This document shows, piece after piece, positions 18,143-26,427 of a DNA stretch of 64,000 nucleotides. A program made the translations under genes and the position numbers. The first letter of the stretch is position 1, and every line of letters starts with the position of its first letter. The stretch is taken from NCBI RefSeq assembly GCF_030161375.1, contig NZ_BSSQ01000035.1, positions 1 to 64,000 on the forward strand, given 5' to 3'. The DNA is from Paenibacillus glycanilyticus (lineage in GTDB: Bacteria > Bacillota > Bacilli > Paenibacillales > Paenibacillaceae). Under the pieces are notes generated by a model. That model did no database searches and was not told the origin of the DNA. It saw only the letters and a list, made by a program, of their open reading frames with translations.

Positions 18143-19025
18143 TGTAATTCACCCACCTTTTGGAAAGTCGGAACTGGATAAAGGTGACCAGCAGCACGAT
18201 GGCGAACAGCACAACGGATACAACCGCAGCTTCGCCCATCCGGAAGTAACGGAAAGCCAGATCATAGATGTACATGACAAGCGTGTAAGTCGAGAAGGCC
18301 GGACCGCCGCCCGTCAGGATGAAGCTTTCCTGGAACAGATTAAACACGCCGATCAGCATCGTTACGATAATGAAGAAGGTTGTTGGCGACAGAAGCGGCA
18401 GCGTAATGTTGAAAAACTTCCGCAGCTTGCCCGCGCCGTCTATTTCCGCCGCTTCATAATAATCCTCGGGAATGCCTTTCAGTCCGGCGAGGAAAATCAG
18501 ATAATAATAGCCCATTCCTTGCCACGTGCTCATGATGACGATTGCGATTCTTGCCCAGAAGGCTTCCGTCAGCCAGTTAGGGCCCGTGATGCCGATGACG
18601 TCGAGGAAATTGTTAAGCAGTCCGATATCAGGCGCAAACACCCAATACCATACAAGCACGATGGCAACGGAAGAGGTAACCATCGGCAGGAAAAACGCCG
18701 CCTTATAGATCGACAACCCTTTAATCGCCCGGTTCGTCAGAAGGGCCATAACAAGCGAGATGACCGTCGTTACCGGCACAATGCCAAGAACGAAGTAGAA
18801 CGTATTCCGAAGAGCGTAATAGAAATTCTCTTCATGGAAAATCACGTTGAAGTTGTCCGTGCCCGTCCATTTCGGAGCATTGGTGAAATCCCACTCCGTG
18901 AACATTAAGTAGAACGACATCGCGACCGGGAACAGGACAAAGGACAATAATCCAATGATCTGCGGCGAGATGAACAAATACCCCCAGAAATTCTCACGCT
19001 TGTTTAATTTCGATGCGCCTTGCAT
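18135..19025 (-). CDS. Sugar ABC transporter permease (MalF type)
   Basis: 296 residues, six membrane segments, EAA loop in YEAAEIDGAGKLRKFFNITLPL. ATG after AAAGGAG. First gene of the operon permease-permease-glycosidase-GH127. The upstream region carries a putative regulator element at 19121-19146 and a cre-like site at 19095-19108, pointing to substrate induction and glucose repression. It pairs with the permease encoded immediately downstream and probably with the lipoprotein encoded at 22781. Confidence 0.95.
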   Translation of the reverse strand: MQGASKLNKRENFWGYLFISPQIIGLLSFVLFPVAMSFYLMFTEWDFTNAPKWTGTDNFNVIFHEENFYYALRNTFYFVLGIVPVTTVISLVMALLTNRAIKGLSIYKAAFFLPMVTSSVAIVLVWYWVFAPDIGLLNNFLDVIGITGPNWLTEAFWARIAIVIMSTWQGMGYYYLIFLAGLKGIPEDYYEAAEIDGAGKLRKFFNITLPLLSPTTFFIIVTMLIGVFNLFQESFILTGGGPAFSTYTLVMYIYDLAFRYFRMGEAAVVSVVLFAIVLLVTFIQFRLSKRWVNYIE

Positions 19026-19094
19026 GTCTTCACTCCTTTAAGCTTTTCGTCATTTTTTCTATTGCTTTAGCGCCATGCTCTAAGATTAAAGGTT

Positions 19095-19108
19095 TGTAAG
19101 CGCAATCG
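19095..19108. promoter_or_regulatory. cre-like catabolite repression site
   Basis: TGTAAGCGCAATCG matches the CcpA consensus TGWAANCGNTNWCA at all but two defined positions. It is 70 bp upstream of the MalF-type permease gene. Confidence 0.45.
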
Positions 19109-19120
19109 TAACGAGTGGAT

Positions 19121-19146
19121 ATTATGAGGTGGTGCACAATATTATC
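19121..19146 (-). promoter_or_regulatory. Putative response-regulator operator, permease operon copy
   Basis: A 26-bp element: ATTATGA, then a variable core, then TGCACAATATTAT on the plus strand. It matches the element at 24252-24277 in 21 of 26 positions and starts 96 bp upstream of the permease ATG. It probably binds the AraC-type regulator encoded at 21074. Confidence 0.6.
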
Positions 19147-19174
19147 AATCTTGCAGACTGTCTAGAAAGCAAAA

Positions 19175-19206
19175 AGCAGCCGCCCTCATTTGGGCAGCCG
19201 CTGCTG
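19175..19206 (-). terminator. Probable terminator of the sensor kinase gene
   Basis: Imperfect stem (GCAGC...GCCC with GGGC...GCTGC and an internal bulge) preceded by five A residues on the plus strand, just past the kinase stop at 19219. Confidence 0.55.
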
Positions 19207-19218
19207 TTGTCGTGTCTC

Positions 19219-21054
19219 CTATTCGTCTAACTGTATATAGGGAATATGCATAATAACAGTCGTGCCTTCTCCCGTCTGACTGACGAATTCAAGGCCGTAC
19301 GGATCCCCGTAATGCAGCTTGAGCCGCTCGTGGATATTCCGCAGACCCATCCCGCCGATATGCAGCCTGCCCTTATGATCGCGCGCCGGCATCGTTGCCG
19401 CAGAGCCAAGCTTGCCGGCAAGCCGCTCCAGCTGCCCGGCATCCATTCCTCTGCCGTTATCGCTGATTTCGATTCGGATCTTGTCTTCCTCTTCAAACGC
19501 TTCGATCCGAATGCGCCTCTCCGTCATTTCCGGGTCAAAGGCATGAATGATGCAATTCTCCACTATGGGTTGGATCGAGAATTTCAGGATGCCGCAGGCT
19601 TGGAGACTGGGCGGAATTCGAGTATCCAAGACAAGCTGCATTTTGTAGCGGTATTGCATAATCGTCACGTAGCTGCCTACATAATTCAACTCGTCGACGA
19701 TTCGGATCCGGTCCGTTTGCTGGTTGGCGCTGAGACGAAGCAAGTCGATCAAAGCGCCCGACATGGCTTCGATATCTTTCGGACGGTTCATTCTGGCCAG
19801 CGACTTGATCGAATTGATCGTGTTGTACAGAAAATGAGGGGTGATCTGCGCTTGCAAAGCACGGATCTCATGCTCCTTCTTCGCCTTCTGCTCCAGGGTT
19901 ACATCCTCAATCAAGACCTCGACCCGTTCAGCCAAATAATTGAAGGCCCGGGCGAGTCTGCCGAATTCATCGGTCCTCTCCAGCTGAACCCGCTCCTGCA
20001 GCTGGCCGATTTCAAACCTCTTCATCGCTTTAATCAATTGGGCAATCGGCTTGTACAAATGAATATACAACAATAAGGCCGCGATAAAGGCAAAGCAACC
20101 TACAATCAAGGTAACAAGTAGAATCATGCGGGAAATTTGACTGACTCCTTGCACGATATTGCCGTAAGGAATCTTGTAGATGATTTTCCAGCCGTTAATA
20201 TCGGAGGTACGGTAAGAGACAACGGCATCTCCTTGCTTGGCTGTCTCTTTAAAGCTGCCGCTCGCCGTCTGCCAGATTCGGGCGTTCTCTTCTCCGATAT
20301 GAACGGTTTCTCCAATTTTAGTCCGGTCGGAATCATAAATGACTTTATGATCGGCCGTCACTATCTGAATCGATTCTCCCGGTGCCAGCGTACTGGAATC
20401 AAGCTCGTCAAAGAGCATTTCGGCATTGACGTCAAAGACCGCAACCCCCAATACCTCGTCGCTGAACGGTTCCACCACGCTTTCCGAGACGGTAAGCTCC
20501 TGCCCTTCGTTCCCATATGAATATTGCCATACTGCTTTGGCTTGGATGTTGACGGTATTGATGTAAGCAGGCAAACTCTTGAAATTGTTCAACTCGCCGC
20601 CTTTGACCACTCCTCGCAGAAACGGCATAACGTCCCCGCTTGGGATAATAAGAACCGCGTCAAACAGACCGGGCTTGCTGGTCATTATGTTGTCAAGTCG
20701 CGAACCCACTTCCGACACGACCGAAAACGCGCGGTCGGACTCGTAATTCGTATCGTCAATATTTTGCAGATAGTACGTGGTATTGAAGTTCGTAACCAAA
20801 TCGCCGAGCATAAACTCGATTTCATTAAAGGAGCGGTCGAGCGCGCTCATCTTCGTATTGTTCAGGTTCAGGGCGTTTTCGGTTTCCCGCTTAACCGCAA
20901 GATCGGATGATTTGGTGCTGACCAAATAGCCGACTACCGCCAGAGGGATAATCGATATGCCGATAAAAAACACAATAAGCTTATATTTCAGACTGCCTTC
21001 CAGCTGCTGATACAACCGGTTCGCCCAATCCATCAGGAAACGGATTCGCTTCAT
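19219..21054 (-). CDS. Sensor histidine kinase, YesM-type
   Basis: 611 residues. A membrane helix near the N-terminus (YKLIVFFIGISIIPLAVVGYL) and a second near 305-330 bracket a ~260-residue extracellular sensor. A HAMP region (TDEFGRLARAFNYLAERV) is followed by the phosphoacceptor His407 in QITPHFLYNTINSI and an ATP-binding domain with SDNGRGMD and GMGLRNI. It presumably senses an extracellular sugar or the loaded binding protein and phosphorylates the regulator encoded 19 bp upstream. ATG start after a GAGGGG site. Confidence 0.95.
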   Translation of the reverse strand: MKRIRFLMDWANRLYQQLEGSLKYKLIVFFIGISIIPLAVVGYLVSTKSSDLAVKRETENALNLNNTKMSALDRSFNEIEFMLGDLVTNFNTTYYLQNIDDTNYESDRAFSVVSEVGSRLDNIMTSKPGLFDAVLIIPSGDVMPFLRGVVKGGELNNFKSLPAYINTVNIQAKAVWQYSYGNEGQELTVSESVVEPFSDEVLGVAVFDVNAEMLFDELDSSTLAPGESIQIVTADHKVIYDSDRTKIGETVHIGEENARIWQTASGSFKETAKQGDAVVSYRTSDINGWKIIYKIPYGNIVQGVSQISRMILLVTLIVGCFAFIAALLLYIHLYKPIAQLIKAMKRFEIGQLQERVQLERTDEFGRLARAFNYLAERVEVLIEDVTLEQKAKKEHEIRALQAQITPHFLYNTINSIKSLARMNRPKDIEAMSGALIDLLRLSANQQTDRIRIVDELNYVGSYVTIMQYRYKMQLVLDTRIPPSLQACGILKFSIQPIVENCIIHAFDPEMTERRIRIEAFEEEDKIRIEISDNGRGMDAGQLERLAGKLGSAATMPARDHKGRLHIGGMGLRNIHERLKLHYGDPYGLEFVSQTGEGTTVIMHIPYIQLDE

Positions 21055-21073
21055 GTCAGAATTACCCCTCGCC

Positions 21074-22648
21074 TTAGCGGACCTGATTCGCCGATTGTTT
21101 GTATTCCGTTGGCCGAAGTCCGGTCAATTGCTTGAAGATCCGGCAAAAATATCGGTAATTATCCATGCCTACTTTGCCAGCGATATCCTTCACCCGGCTG
21201 TCGGGCTGCATAATCAATAGCTTTGCTTTCTCGATTCGGATTTTATTCAGGACGTTGATGAAATTATCGCCCGTCTCCTGCTTGAACAATTTGCAGAAAT
21301 GATTTTTGCTGAGGCCAACATGATTCGATACGTCGGTTAGCGAAATATCGTCCGCGTACCCTTGTTCCATATAGCTGATCGCATTCCGGACTTCTACTCT
21401 CAAATCCGCCATGCGGTTGCCGGATTGCCGGTGCTCCGCAAATTGCGCCACTAAGGAAATCAGCAGCTTCATCAGCGAACTTAATGTCGCTTGATCGGCA
21501 AGCAAAGCCATCTTAAGCGATTCGGGATGCACCTCGTCAATAGGCGTAAAGCCTTTGTTCTTCATTACGCGAATCAGCTGTTCGCCTAGTCGGCGAAGAC
21601 TATCGCGAACCAGGAGAGGATCAAAGCGCGCACCGGCCAAATAACGGTGGAGCGATTGCAGCTGCTCCGTCGCGTACTCGCCGTCAGCCGCTTGAACCGC
21701 CTTCACGACCGCAAGCTCGTATGGCTCAAACGCGAAAATATCCATCGTTCCCGGTTTGGGCGCCGCGGGAATGCTCATGTCCATAAGCGGTTTATATCCG
21801 TCGTAGAACACATCCGACAGCTTGTCCTTCATATGTTGGAACTGTTTGCGCAAATCGGTTGGCTGCATGCAAATATCGCCTTTCACGACCATGCCCTGCT
21901 GATCGACCAGACCGGACACCAAACGCAAAGAAAGCTCATGCTGAAGCTGCTTAAGCAGCAAATAACTTCTCTGCACCGTAAAAACAAGCAAAACAACCTG
22001 CTTCTCCCCTACTTTTACCGCGTCCAAATATTCTTCCTGTTGGCCGGCTAAGGCTAATACGGTTTCCCGTTCAAGCTTCTCCGCTTGGACAAGCATAGGA
22101 ACCCAGACTCCCTTCTCATGAGGAATGTCCAGGCGGCTGGCCCGCTCCGCATAATCTTCGGCCGTCATTCCGCCGCTCAGCCAATCCGTCCAGAATTGAT
22201 GGATCAGGGCGGTTTGTCCGACCTGTCTAATCTTGTCCAGCTGGGCTTGCTGCTCGGACTCCCGAGCCTCCGCCGCCAGTTGTTTCTTCATCTGCCCGAG
22301 CAAATCCAGCAACACGTCCGGATCAAGCTTATATTTGAGCACGTAGTCCGAAGCGCCGTATTTCATGGCTTCCTTAACGGAAGCAAAATCATCATAGTTG
22401 CTCATGACCACGATTTTGGCTCTGCGCCTTGCGCTTCTCACCTGCTTAATGAGCTCGATGCCATCCATTACAGGCATGTAAATATCAGTCAGGATAATGT
22501 CGGGATCATGCTGCTCGACCAATTTGAGAGCTGCCTTGCCGTTATCGGCTTCGCCAATGATATCGTAACCGTGCTCGCGCCAATCCATCATGGTTTGAAC
22601 ATCTTCCCGGATCAATCCGTCATCATCCACGATTAATACTTTGTACAT
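21074..22648 (-). CDS. AraC-type response regulator, YesN-like
   Basis: 524 residues. The receiver domain has Asp8-Asp9 acidic pocket residues and phosphoacceptor Asp55 (ILTDIYMPVMDG). A long middle linker (about 130-410) is followed by two helix-turn-helix motifs at the C-terminus (LTDVSNHVGLSKNHFCKLF and the VKDIAGKVGMDNYRYFCRIF repeat). It forms a two-component pair with the kinase gene downstream and should control the neighbouring transporter genes; the shared element at 19121 and 24252 is the best candidate binding site. Start ATG after GGGGGAA. Confidence 0.95.
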   Translation of the reverse strand: MYKVLIVDDDGLIREDVQTMMDWREHGYDIIGEADNGKAALKLVEQHDPDIILTDIYMPVMDGIELIKQVRSARRRAKIVVMSNYDDFASVKEAMKYGASDYVLKYKLDPDVLLDLLGQMKKQLAAEARESEQQAQLDKIRQVGQTALIHQFWTDWLSGGMTAEDYAERASRLDIPHEKGVWVPMLVQAEKLERETVLALAGQQEEYLDAVKVGEKQVVLLVFTVQRSYLLLKQLQHELSLRLVSGLVDQQGMVVKGDICMQPTDLRKQFQHMKDKLSDVFYDGYKPLMDMSIPAAPKPGTMDIFAFEPYELAVVKAVQAADGEYATEQLQSLHRYLAGARFDPLLVRDSLRRLGEQLIRVMKNKGFTPIDEVHPESLKMALLADQATLSSLMKLLISLVAQFAEHRQSGNRMADLRVEVRNAISYMEQGYADDISLTDVSNHVGLSKNHFCKLFKQETGDNFINVLNKIRIEKAKLLIMQPDSRVKDIAGKVGMDNYRYFCRIFKQLTGLRPTEYKQSANQVR

Positions 22649-22729
22649 GCTGTTTCCCCCTGAACTGAATTGGCCCCGCTTGGACCATCATGATGTTCCG
22701 TATATCTATAACCGGTACTCGTCAGAAAA

Positions 22730-22755
22730 GACGAGGGAGTCTATCCTCCCTCGTC
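22730..22755 (-). terminator. Terminator after the solute-binding protein gene
   Basis: 10-bp perfect stem (GACGAGGGAG / CTCCCTCGTC) with AAAA on the plus-strand left flank. It separates the binding-protein transcript from the regulator genes. Confidence 0.75.
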
Positions 22756-22780
22756 CTCAATCCCTCACAATTACACGGTC

Positions 22781-24172
22781 TCAATTAGCTTTTTGATCGG
22801 TTTTTTCCTTGGTCTCCGTCAGAATTTGGGACGCTTTGCCCAGGAACTCGTCGACCGACATTTTGCCAAGCAGCCATGTATCGAGCTGCGCGTTGATCTT
22901 CTGGTCCGCTTCTTCATAGAAAGAATTATAAGGGACGGATACGGTATGATCCAATGCCTTTGTGAATGTATCCATATCTTCCGCGGAAATTTTGTCGCCG
23001 AACAGATCTTGCTTGATCTCGTCAAACACTTCGCGATGGATCGGAAGACCGCCTACGCCCGTCTTCGCAAGAGCTTCCCATGCCTCTTTGCTGTAGATCG
23101 CTTGAAGCGCTTCCCATGCCTCCTGCGGATGTTTCGTGCCTTTCCAGATCAGGAAATTATCAATGAATTGCGAAGAGTAAGCTTGTCCTTTGCCTGCCGG
23201 AATAGCCGCGATGCCTACGTTGAAATTCTTGATGTCGTTCTTCACGCTGCCGGCATACCACGTACCGTCAATCGCCATGGCGATGCGGCCCGCTTTGAAC
23301 ATATCGAAACCGCCCATAATTTTCGTATCGGTCGGACGCGGCACCGAGTTGTCCACGCGGAGCATGTCGTCGAACCATTGATAAACTTCTTTCGTAGCCG
23401 GTTCTTGAATAGCAGGCGTCAGATCATCGTTGAAAATATTTTTGCCGCCGTTTGACAGGGAGAACATTCCGCCCGCATAGCTGAGGAACGGTCCTGCGGA
23501 TAAGCCGAATTTCTTCTGCGCCCCTTGGCCTTCGGTGAACTGCTTCGCGATGTCTCTTACTTGCGGGAACGAAATCGCATTGTTCCAGTCATGCGACGGC
23601 TCCGCAATGCCTTTTGCCTTGAACATATCTTTGTTGTAATACATGAGCATGTAATAAATGCCGGAAGGAAGTCCGTAATACTTGCCGTCTTGGAAGCCAG
23701 CGTTCTTGAACGTATTCTCGAAGTATTTGCTGGAATCCAGGGATGCCATCATATCCGTAATATCAAGCGCTTGATCCTTCTTGATAATTTGCGGCATGAA
23801 CGATTCCGCAATCCGGCCAAGGTCCGGCGCTTTGCCCGCCGCGATCTGAGCGGTTACCTTCTGATAGTATTCCGGCCAAGTGGAAGTATTGATCTTCTCG
23901 ATCTTGATCGTAATTTTTTTGCCGTCGTCCTTCAGCTTCTTGTTCGCGGCGTCGATCATGGCCGTCCAGCCCGCAATTTCGTTGGCATTCGCCTGCATGG
24001 CGAAAGTAAGCGTTACGGGTTCCGACGAGGAGCTCTCTGTTTTCCCTTTGTCGGTACTCTGGCCGGCGTTATTGTCTTTCGAGTTATTGCCTCCCCCGCA
24101 AGCAGCGGTTACAACCATCATGAGAGCCATGACGAGCAGCAGCAACGATTTCTTCCCTAGTCTCCGTCTCAT
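22781..24172 (-). CDS. Extracellular sugar-binding lipoprotein (ABC transporter)
   Basis: 463 residues. A lipoprotein signal peptide ends in the lipobox VTAAC, followed by a flexible Gly/Asn/Ser linker and a family 1 solute-binding fold (segments such as GYYYLPSGIYYMLMYYNKDMFKAKGI-like and AMAIDGTWYAGSVKN). It captures an oligosaccharide outside the membrane and delivers it to the permease pair. It has its own promoter region carrying the 24252 element and a separate terminator, so it can be made in excess over the permeases. ATG after AAAGGGG. Confidence 0.95.
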   Translation of the reverse strand: MRRRLGKKSLLLLVMALMMVVTAACGGGNNSKDNNAGQSTDKGKTESSSSEPVTLTFAMQANANEIAGWTAMIDAANKKLKDDGKKITIKIEKINTSTWPEYYQKVTAQIAAGKAPDLGRIAESFMPQIIKKDQALDITDMMASLDSSKYFENTFKNAGFQDGKYYGLPSGIYYMLMYYNKDMFKAKGIAEPSHDWNNAISFPQVRDIAKQFTEGQGAQKKFGLSAGPFLSYAGGMFSLSNGGKNIFNDDLTPAIQEPATKEVYQWFDDMLRVDNSVPRPTDTKIMGGFDMFKAGRIAMAIDGTWYAGSVKNDIKNFNVGIAAIPAGKGQAYSSQFIDNFLIWKGTKHPQEAWEALQAIYSKEAWEALAKTGVGGLPIHREVFDEIKQDLFGDKISAEDMDTFTKALDHTVSVPYNSFYEEADQKINAQLDTWLLGKMSVDEFLGKASQILTETKEKTDQKAN

Positions 24173-24251
24173 TCCAATACCCCTTTCGGCAACTTCATAT
24201 ATCTTGCCACCTAAATGTATCCGATTTCAATAGGCAAAAGTATGTCCTGAA

Positions 24252-24277
24252 ATTATGAACGGGTACACAATATTATG
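24252..24277 (-). promoter_or_regulatory. Putative response-regulator operator, binding-protein copy
   Basis: Second copy of the 26-bp element (ATTATGA, variable core, GTACACAATATTAT on the plus strand), starting 80 bp upstream of the binding-protein ATG and just downstream of the terminator of the preceding operon. Confidence 0.6.
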
Positions 24278-24308
24278 CACTTTGGAGAAGGGAACGTATA
24301 ACAAGGCG

Positions 24309-24345
24309 AAAGGCCGGACAAGCCATTACGACTTGTCCGGCCTTT
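24309..24345 (-). terminator. Terminator after the sugar isomerase gene
   Basis: 14-bp perfect stem (AAAGGCCGGACAAG / CTTGTCCGGCCTTT), 18 bp past the isomerase stop. Confidence 0.85.
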
Positions 24346-24363
24346 CTTCTATGAACCATGCTG

Positions 24364-25227
24364 CTAGATCTGCAGATGGTTTATTCGTAGCGCGTCTTGG
24401 ACAAAACGCAAGCTTTCTTCCGCTTCCTCCAGCTTCATATGTTCCAGAAGGAGCGGAATTTCCGGCTTATATTGCCTTAGCATCTCTGCGTAGATTGGCC
24501 ACTCGGCAAGCCCCGTTCCCGCCCTTGGCGTAACTAACCATTCGTCGATCCATACGGCGTCTTTCGCGTGGGCAATTGGCGAATAAGCGCCGATGGCTTC
24601 AAATACGCGCCCGAAAGCTTGCCTCTGATCGTCGAAGTCCTCCGGATTCATGTAATTGAATGGATCCAGCACAAATCCTAATCCTTTCATTCCCAACTCT
24701 TCAATAATCCTTTTGGCTTTATCCGTCGTCGAGAGAACATTATTCACATAACCCTCCAAGAGGATAACGGCATCGTGCTCAATTGCTTTGCCTTGAAGTC
24801 TGCGAAGAAGGGGTACAAATTCATCCCAAGCCTCTTCGGTATGATTAAGAGGACTATTCGCCCACGGATTAACGGGATCAAGTCCGCCCGTTTCCGTTGC
24901 AATATAGGAGGTTCCGAAATGCTCGCATAAGGCAATCATTCCTTCAAAGACCTCAAGCACCTTTTCCCGCTTGGACGGATTGCAGTCCATGAGATTGGAA
25001 TATCCCGCAAGCGCGGCAATCCGAATGCCTTGTGCTTCAAAAATACGGCGTACCTGCTGTGCACGTTTAGGAGAGGGTAGACCCTCACCTAATGAAACAT
25101 TAGCCGCGCGAGGATCCAGCTGCACAATCGTAAATCCAATTTCCCTCATTCGTTCTGCTGTTTCTTCTATGGATATGCCCTCGAATTCATGGCATAAGGC
25201 ACCATATTCCATTCCTTTATTACTCAC
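24364..25227 (-). CDS. Sugar phosphate isomerase/epimerase (xylose isomerase-like barrel)
   Basis: 287 residues forming a TIM barrel of the AP-endonuclease-2/xylose-isomerase-like family. Conserved metal-site segments are visible: ATETGG, VILLEGYVNN (Glu), FVLDPFNYMNPEDF (Asp), and PLLLEHM near the end. It starts with GTG at 25227, overlapping the oxidoreductase stop by four bases (GTGA). The pair likely carries out oxidation and isomerisation of a released sugar. Exact substrate unknown. Confidence 0.85.
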   Translation of the reverse strand: MSNKGMEYGALCHEFEGISIEETAERMREIGFTIVQLDPRAANVSLGEGLPSPKRAQQVRRIFEAQGIRIAALAGYSNLMDCNPSKREKVLEVFEGMIALCEHFGTSYIATETGGLDPVNPWANSPLNHTEEAWDEFVPLLRRLQGKAIEHDAVILLEGYVNNVLSTTDKAKRIIEELGMKGLGFVLDPFNYMNPEDFDDQRQAFGRVFEAIGAYSPIAHAKDAVWIDEWLVTPRAGTGLAEWPIYAEMLRQYKPEIPLLLEHMKLEEAEESLRFVQDALRINHLQI

Positions 25228-26345
25228 GCTTGATTCACTCCCTGCTTCAATTGCTCCAGCATCTCCGCGCGGGTTACTACCCGGCCTTCCTGGCTGGATT
25301 TCACCATTGCGGATGTCATGGCTACCGTATTGAAATTATCCTCCGGCGTTACCTCCGGCTTGCGCCCTTCATCGACCGCCGCGATGAGGTCCGACATCGG
25401 CCCCTGGAAGGCATCCGGGAACCAGCTTCCTTCCGTTTCGATTCGGATAACCGAATGAGGATCATCCGCTCTTGCGATATACAGATCGCCGTCCTGCCAC
25501 ATGCTGCCCTCCGTGCCGTCGATCCACCATGTATATTTGTGGGCTTTGGCCGCTCTTACGATATTGTTGAATTGAAGGCTGGCCATCAGCGAAGCCCTTC
25601 CTCCAACCTCACCGAATTCCACATTGGCGGAGTAGATCATCGGATCGATGCCATTCTGATCCGGCAGCATTGCGGTAGTGCAATGCAGTCTTGTCCATTC
25701 GCTTCCGCCCGCAGCAGGCGACGATGCGAAATAACGGCTCAGATCCAAATAATGAATGCCATGATCCAAGATATTGAAATGTTTGACATCCTTATACCAA
25801 GTATCAGGCTGATCCTGATAAGAGCGCATAAAATGTTGGATGCCGTACACCTGTCCGATTGCTCCGCGGTCAAGCAAATGCCTCATTGCTTTGTGACCCG
25901 ATACCCAGCGCGCTTGCTGATTAACGGCAAGCGTAATGCCGGCTTGCCTTGCAACCTCGCTAATTTCCTGTGCTTGCGGCAGATCGAAATGAAGCGGCTT
26001 CTGAATCAGAACCGGCCGGGGCGACTTCGCTACCAGCTTCATGACCTCCAGCCGGGCAGGCGGATGCAATGCAATATCGATTACGGCTACGTCTTCTCTC
26101 TCCAGAAGTTCTTCCACCTTGGATGTCCAGAACGGAATATCGAACTTTTCGGCTGTGCTTCGCGCCGCTTCCGCATTCAAGTCGCAGCAAGCCACAACTT
26201 TGAAGCCTGCTTTCTTGTATGCCGGCAAATGGGCAATATTCACGATTCCTCCGCAGCCGATAATGCCAATTCCATATTTGTTCAGATCGACGCCTGGCGG
26301 CGGTCCCGGCATATAATCTTCCTTTTTCAATATCGGTTCCCACAT
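25224..26345 (-). CDS. Gfo/Idh/MocA family oxidoreductase
   Basis: 373 residues. The N-terminal NAD(P)-binding fold begins at GIGIIGCGGIVNIAHLPAY, and the family motif for the catalytic Lys lies in PVLIQKPLHFDLP. The C-terminal half is the alpha/beta substrate domain, including the helix KHFNILDHGIHYLDLSRYF. It oxidises or epimerises a sugar or sugar-like compound. ATG after GAGGGG. First gene of a two-gene operon with the isomerase; it lies next to the sugar uptake genes. Confidence 0.9.
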   Translation of the reverse strand: MWEPILKKEDYMPGPPPGVDLNKYGIGIIGCGGIVNIAHLPAYKKAGFKVVACCDLNAEAARSTAEKFDIPFWTSKVEELLEREDVAVIDIALHPPARLEVMKLVAKSPRPVLIQKPLHFDLPQAQEISEVARQAGITLAVNQQARWVSGHKAMRHLLDRGAIGQVYGIQHFMRSYQDQPDTWYKDVKHFNILDHGIHYLDLSRYFASSPAAGGSEWTRLHCTTAMLPDQNGIDPMIYSANVEFGEVGGRASLMASLQFNNIVRAAKAHKYTWWIDGTEGSMWQDGDLYIARADDPHSVIRIETEGSWFPDAFQGPMSDLIAAVDEGRKPEVTPEDNFNTVAMTSAMVKSSQEGRVVTRAEMLEQLKQGVNQA

Positions 26346-26387
26346 CTGTCATTTCCCCTCTCACGGTCTACAACTTCATCTAAATAG

Positions 26388-26412
26388 ATGACGCCGGGAA
26401 TCCCGACGCCAT
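26388..26412 (-). terminator. Weak hairpin after the GH74/CBM32 gene
   Basis: On the minus transcript ATGGCGTCGGGA pairs with UUCCCGGCGUCAU using two G-U pairs. No clear U-run follows, so termination may be partial and the oxidoreductase gene could be read through. Confidence 0.4.
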
Positions 26413-26427
26413 CCCCTGAATCATTTC

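Noticed and set aside
25230..26387. 385-codon plus-strand frame opposite the Gfo/Idh/MocA gene.
   Set aside because: Antisense to a recognised oxidoreductase; Cys/His/Arg-rich composition without motifs.
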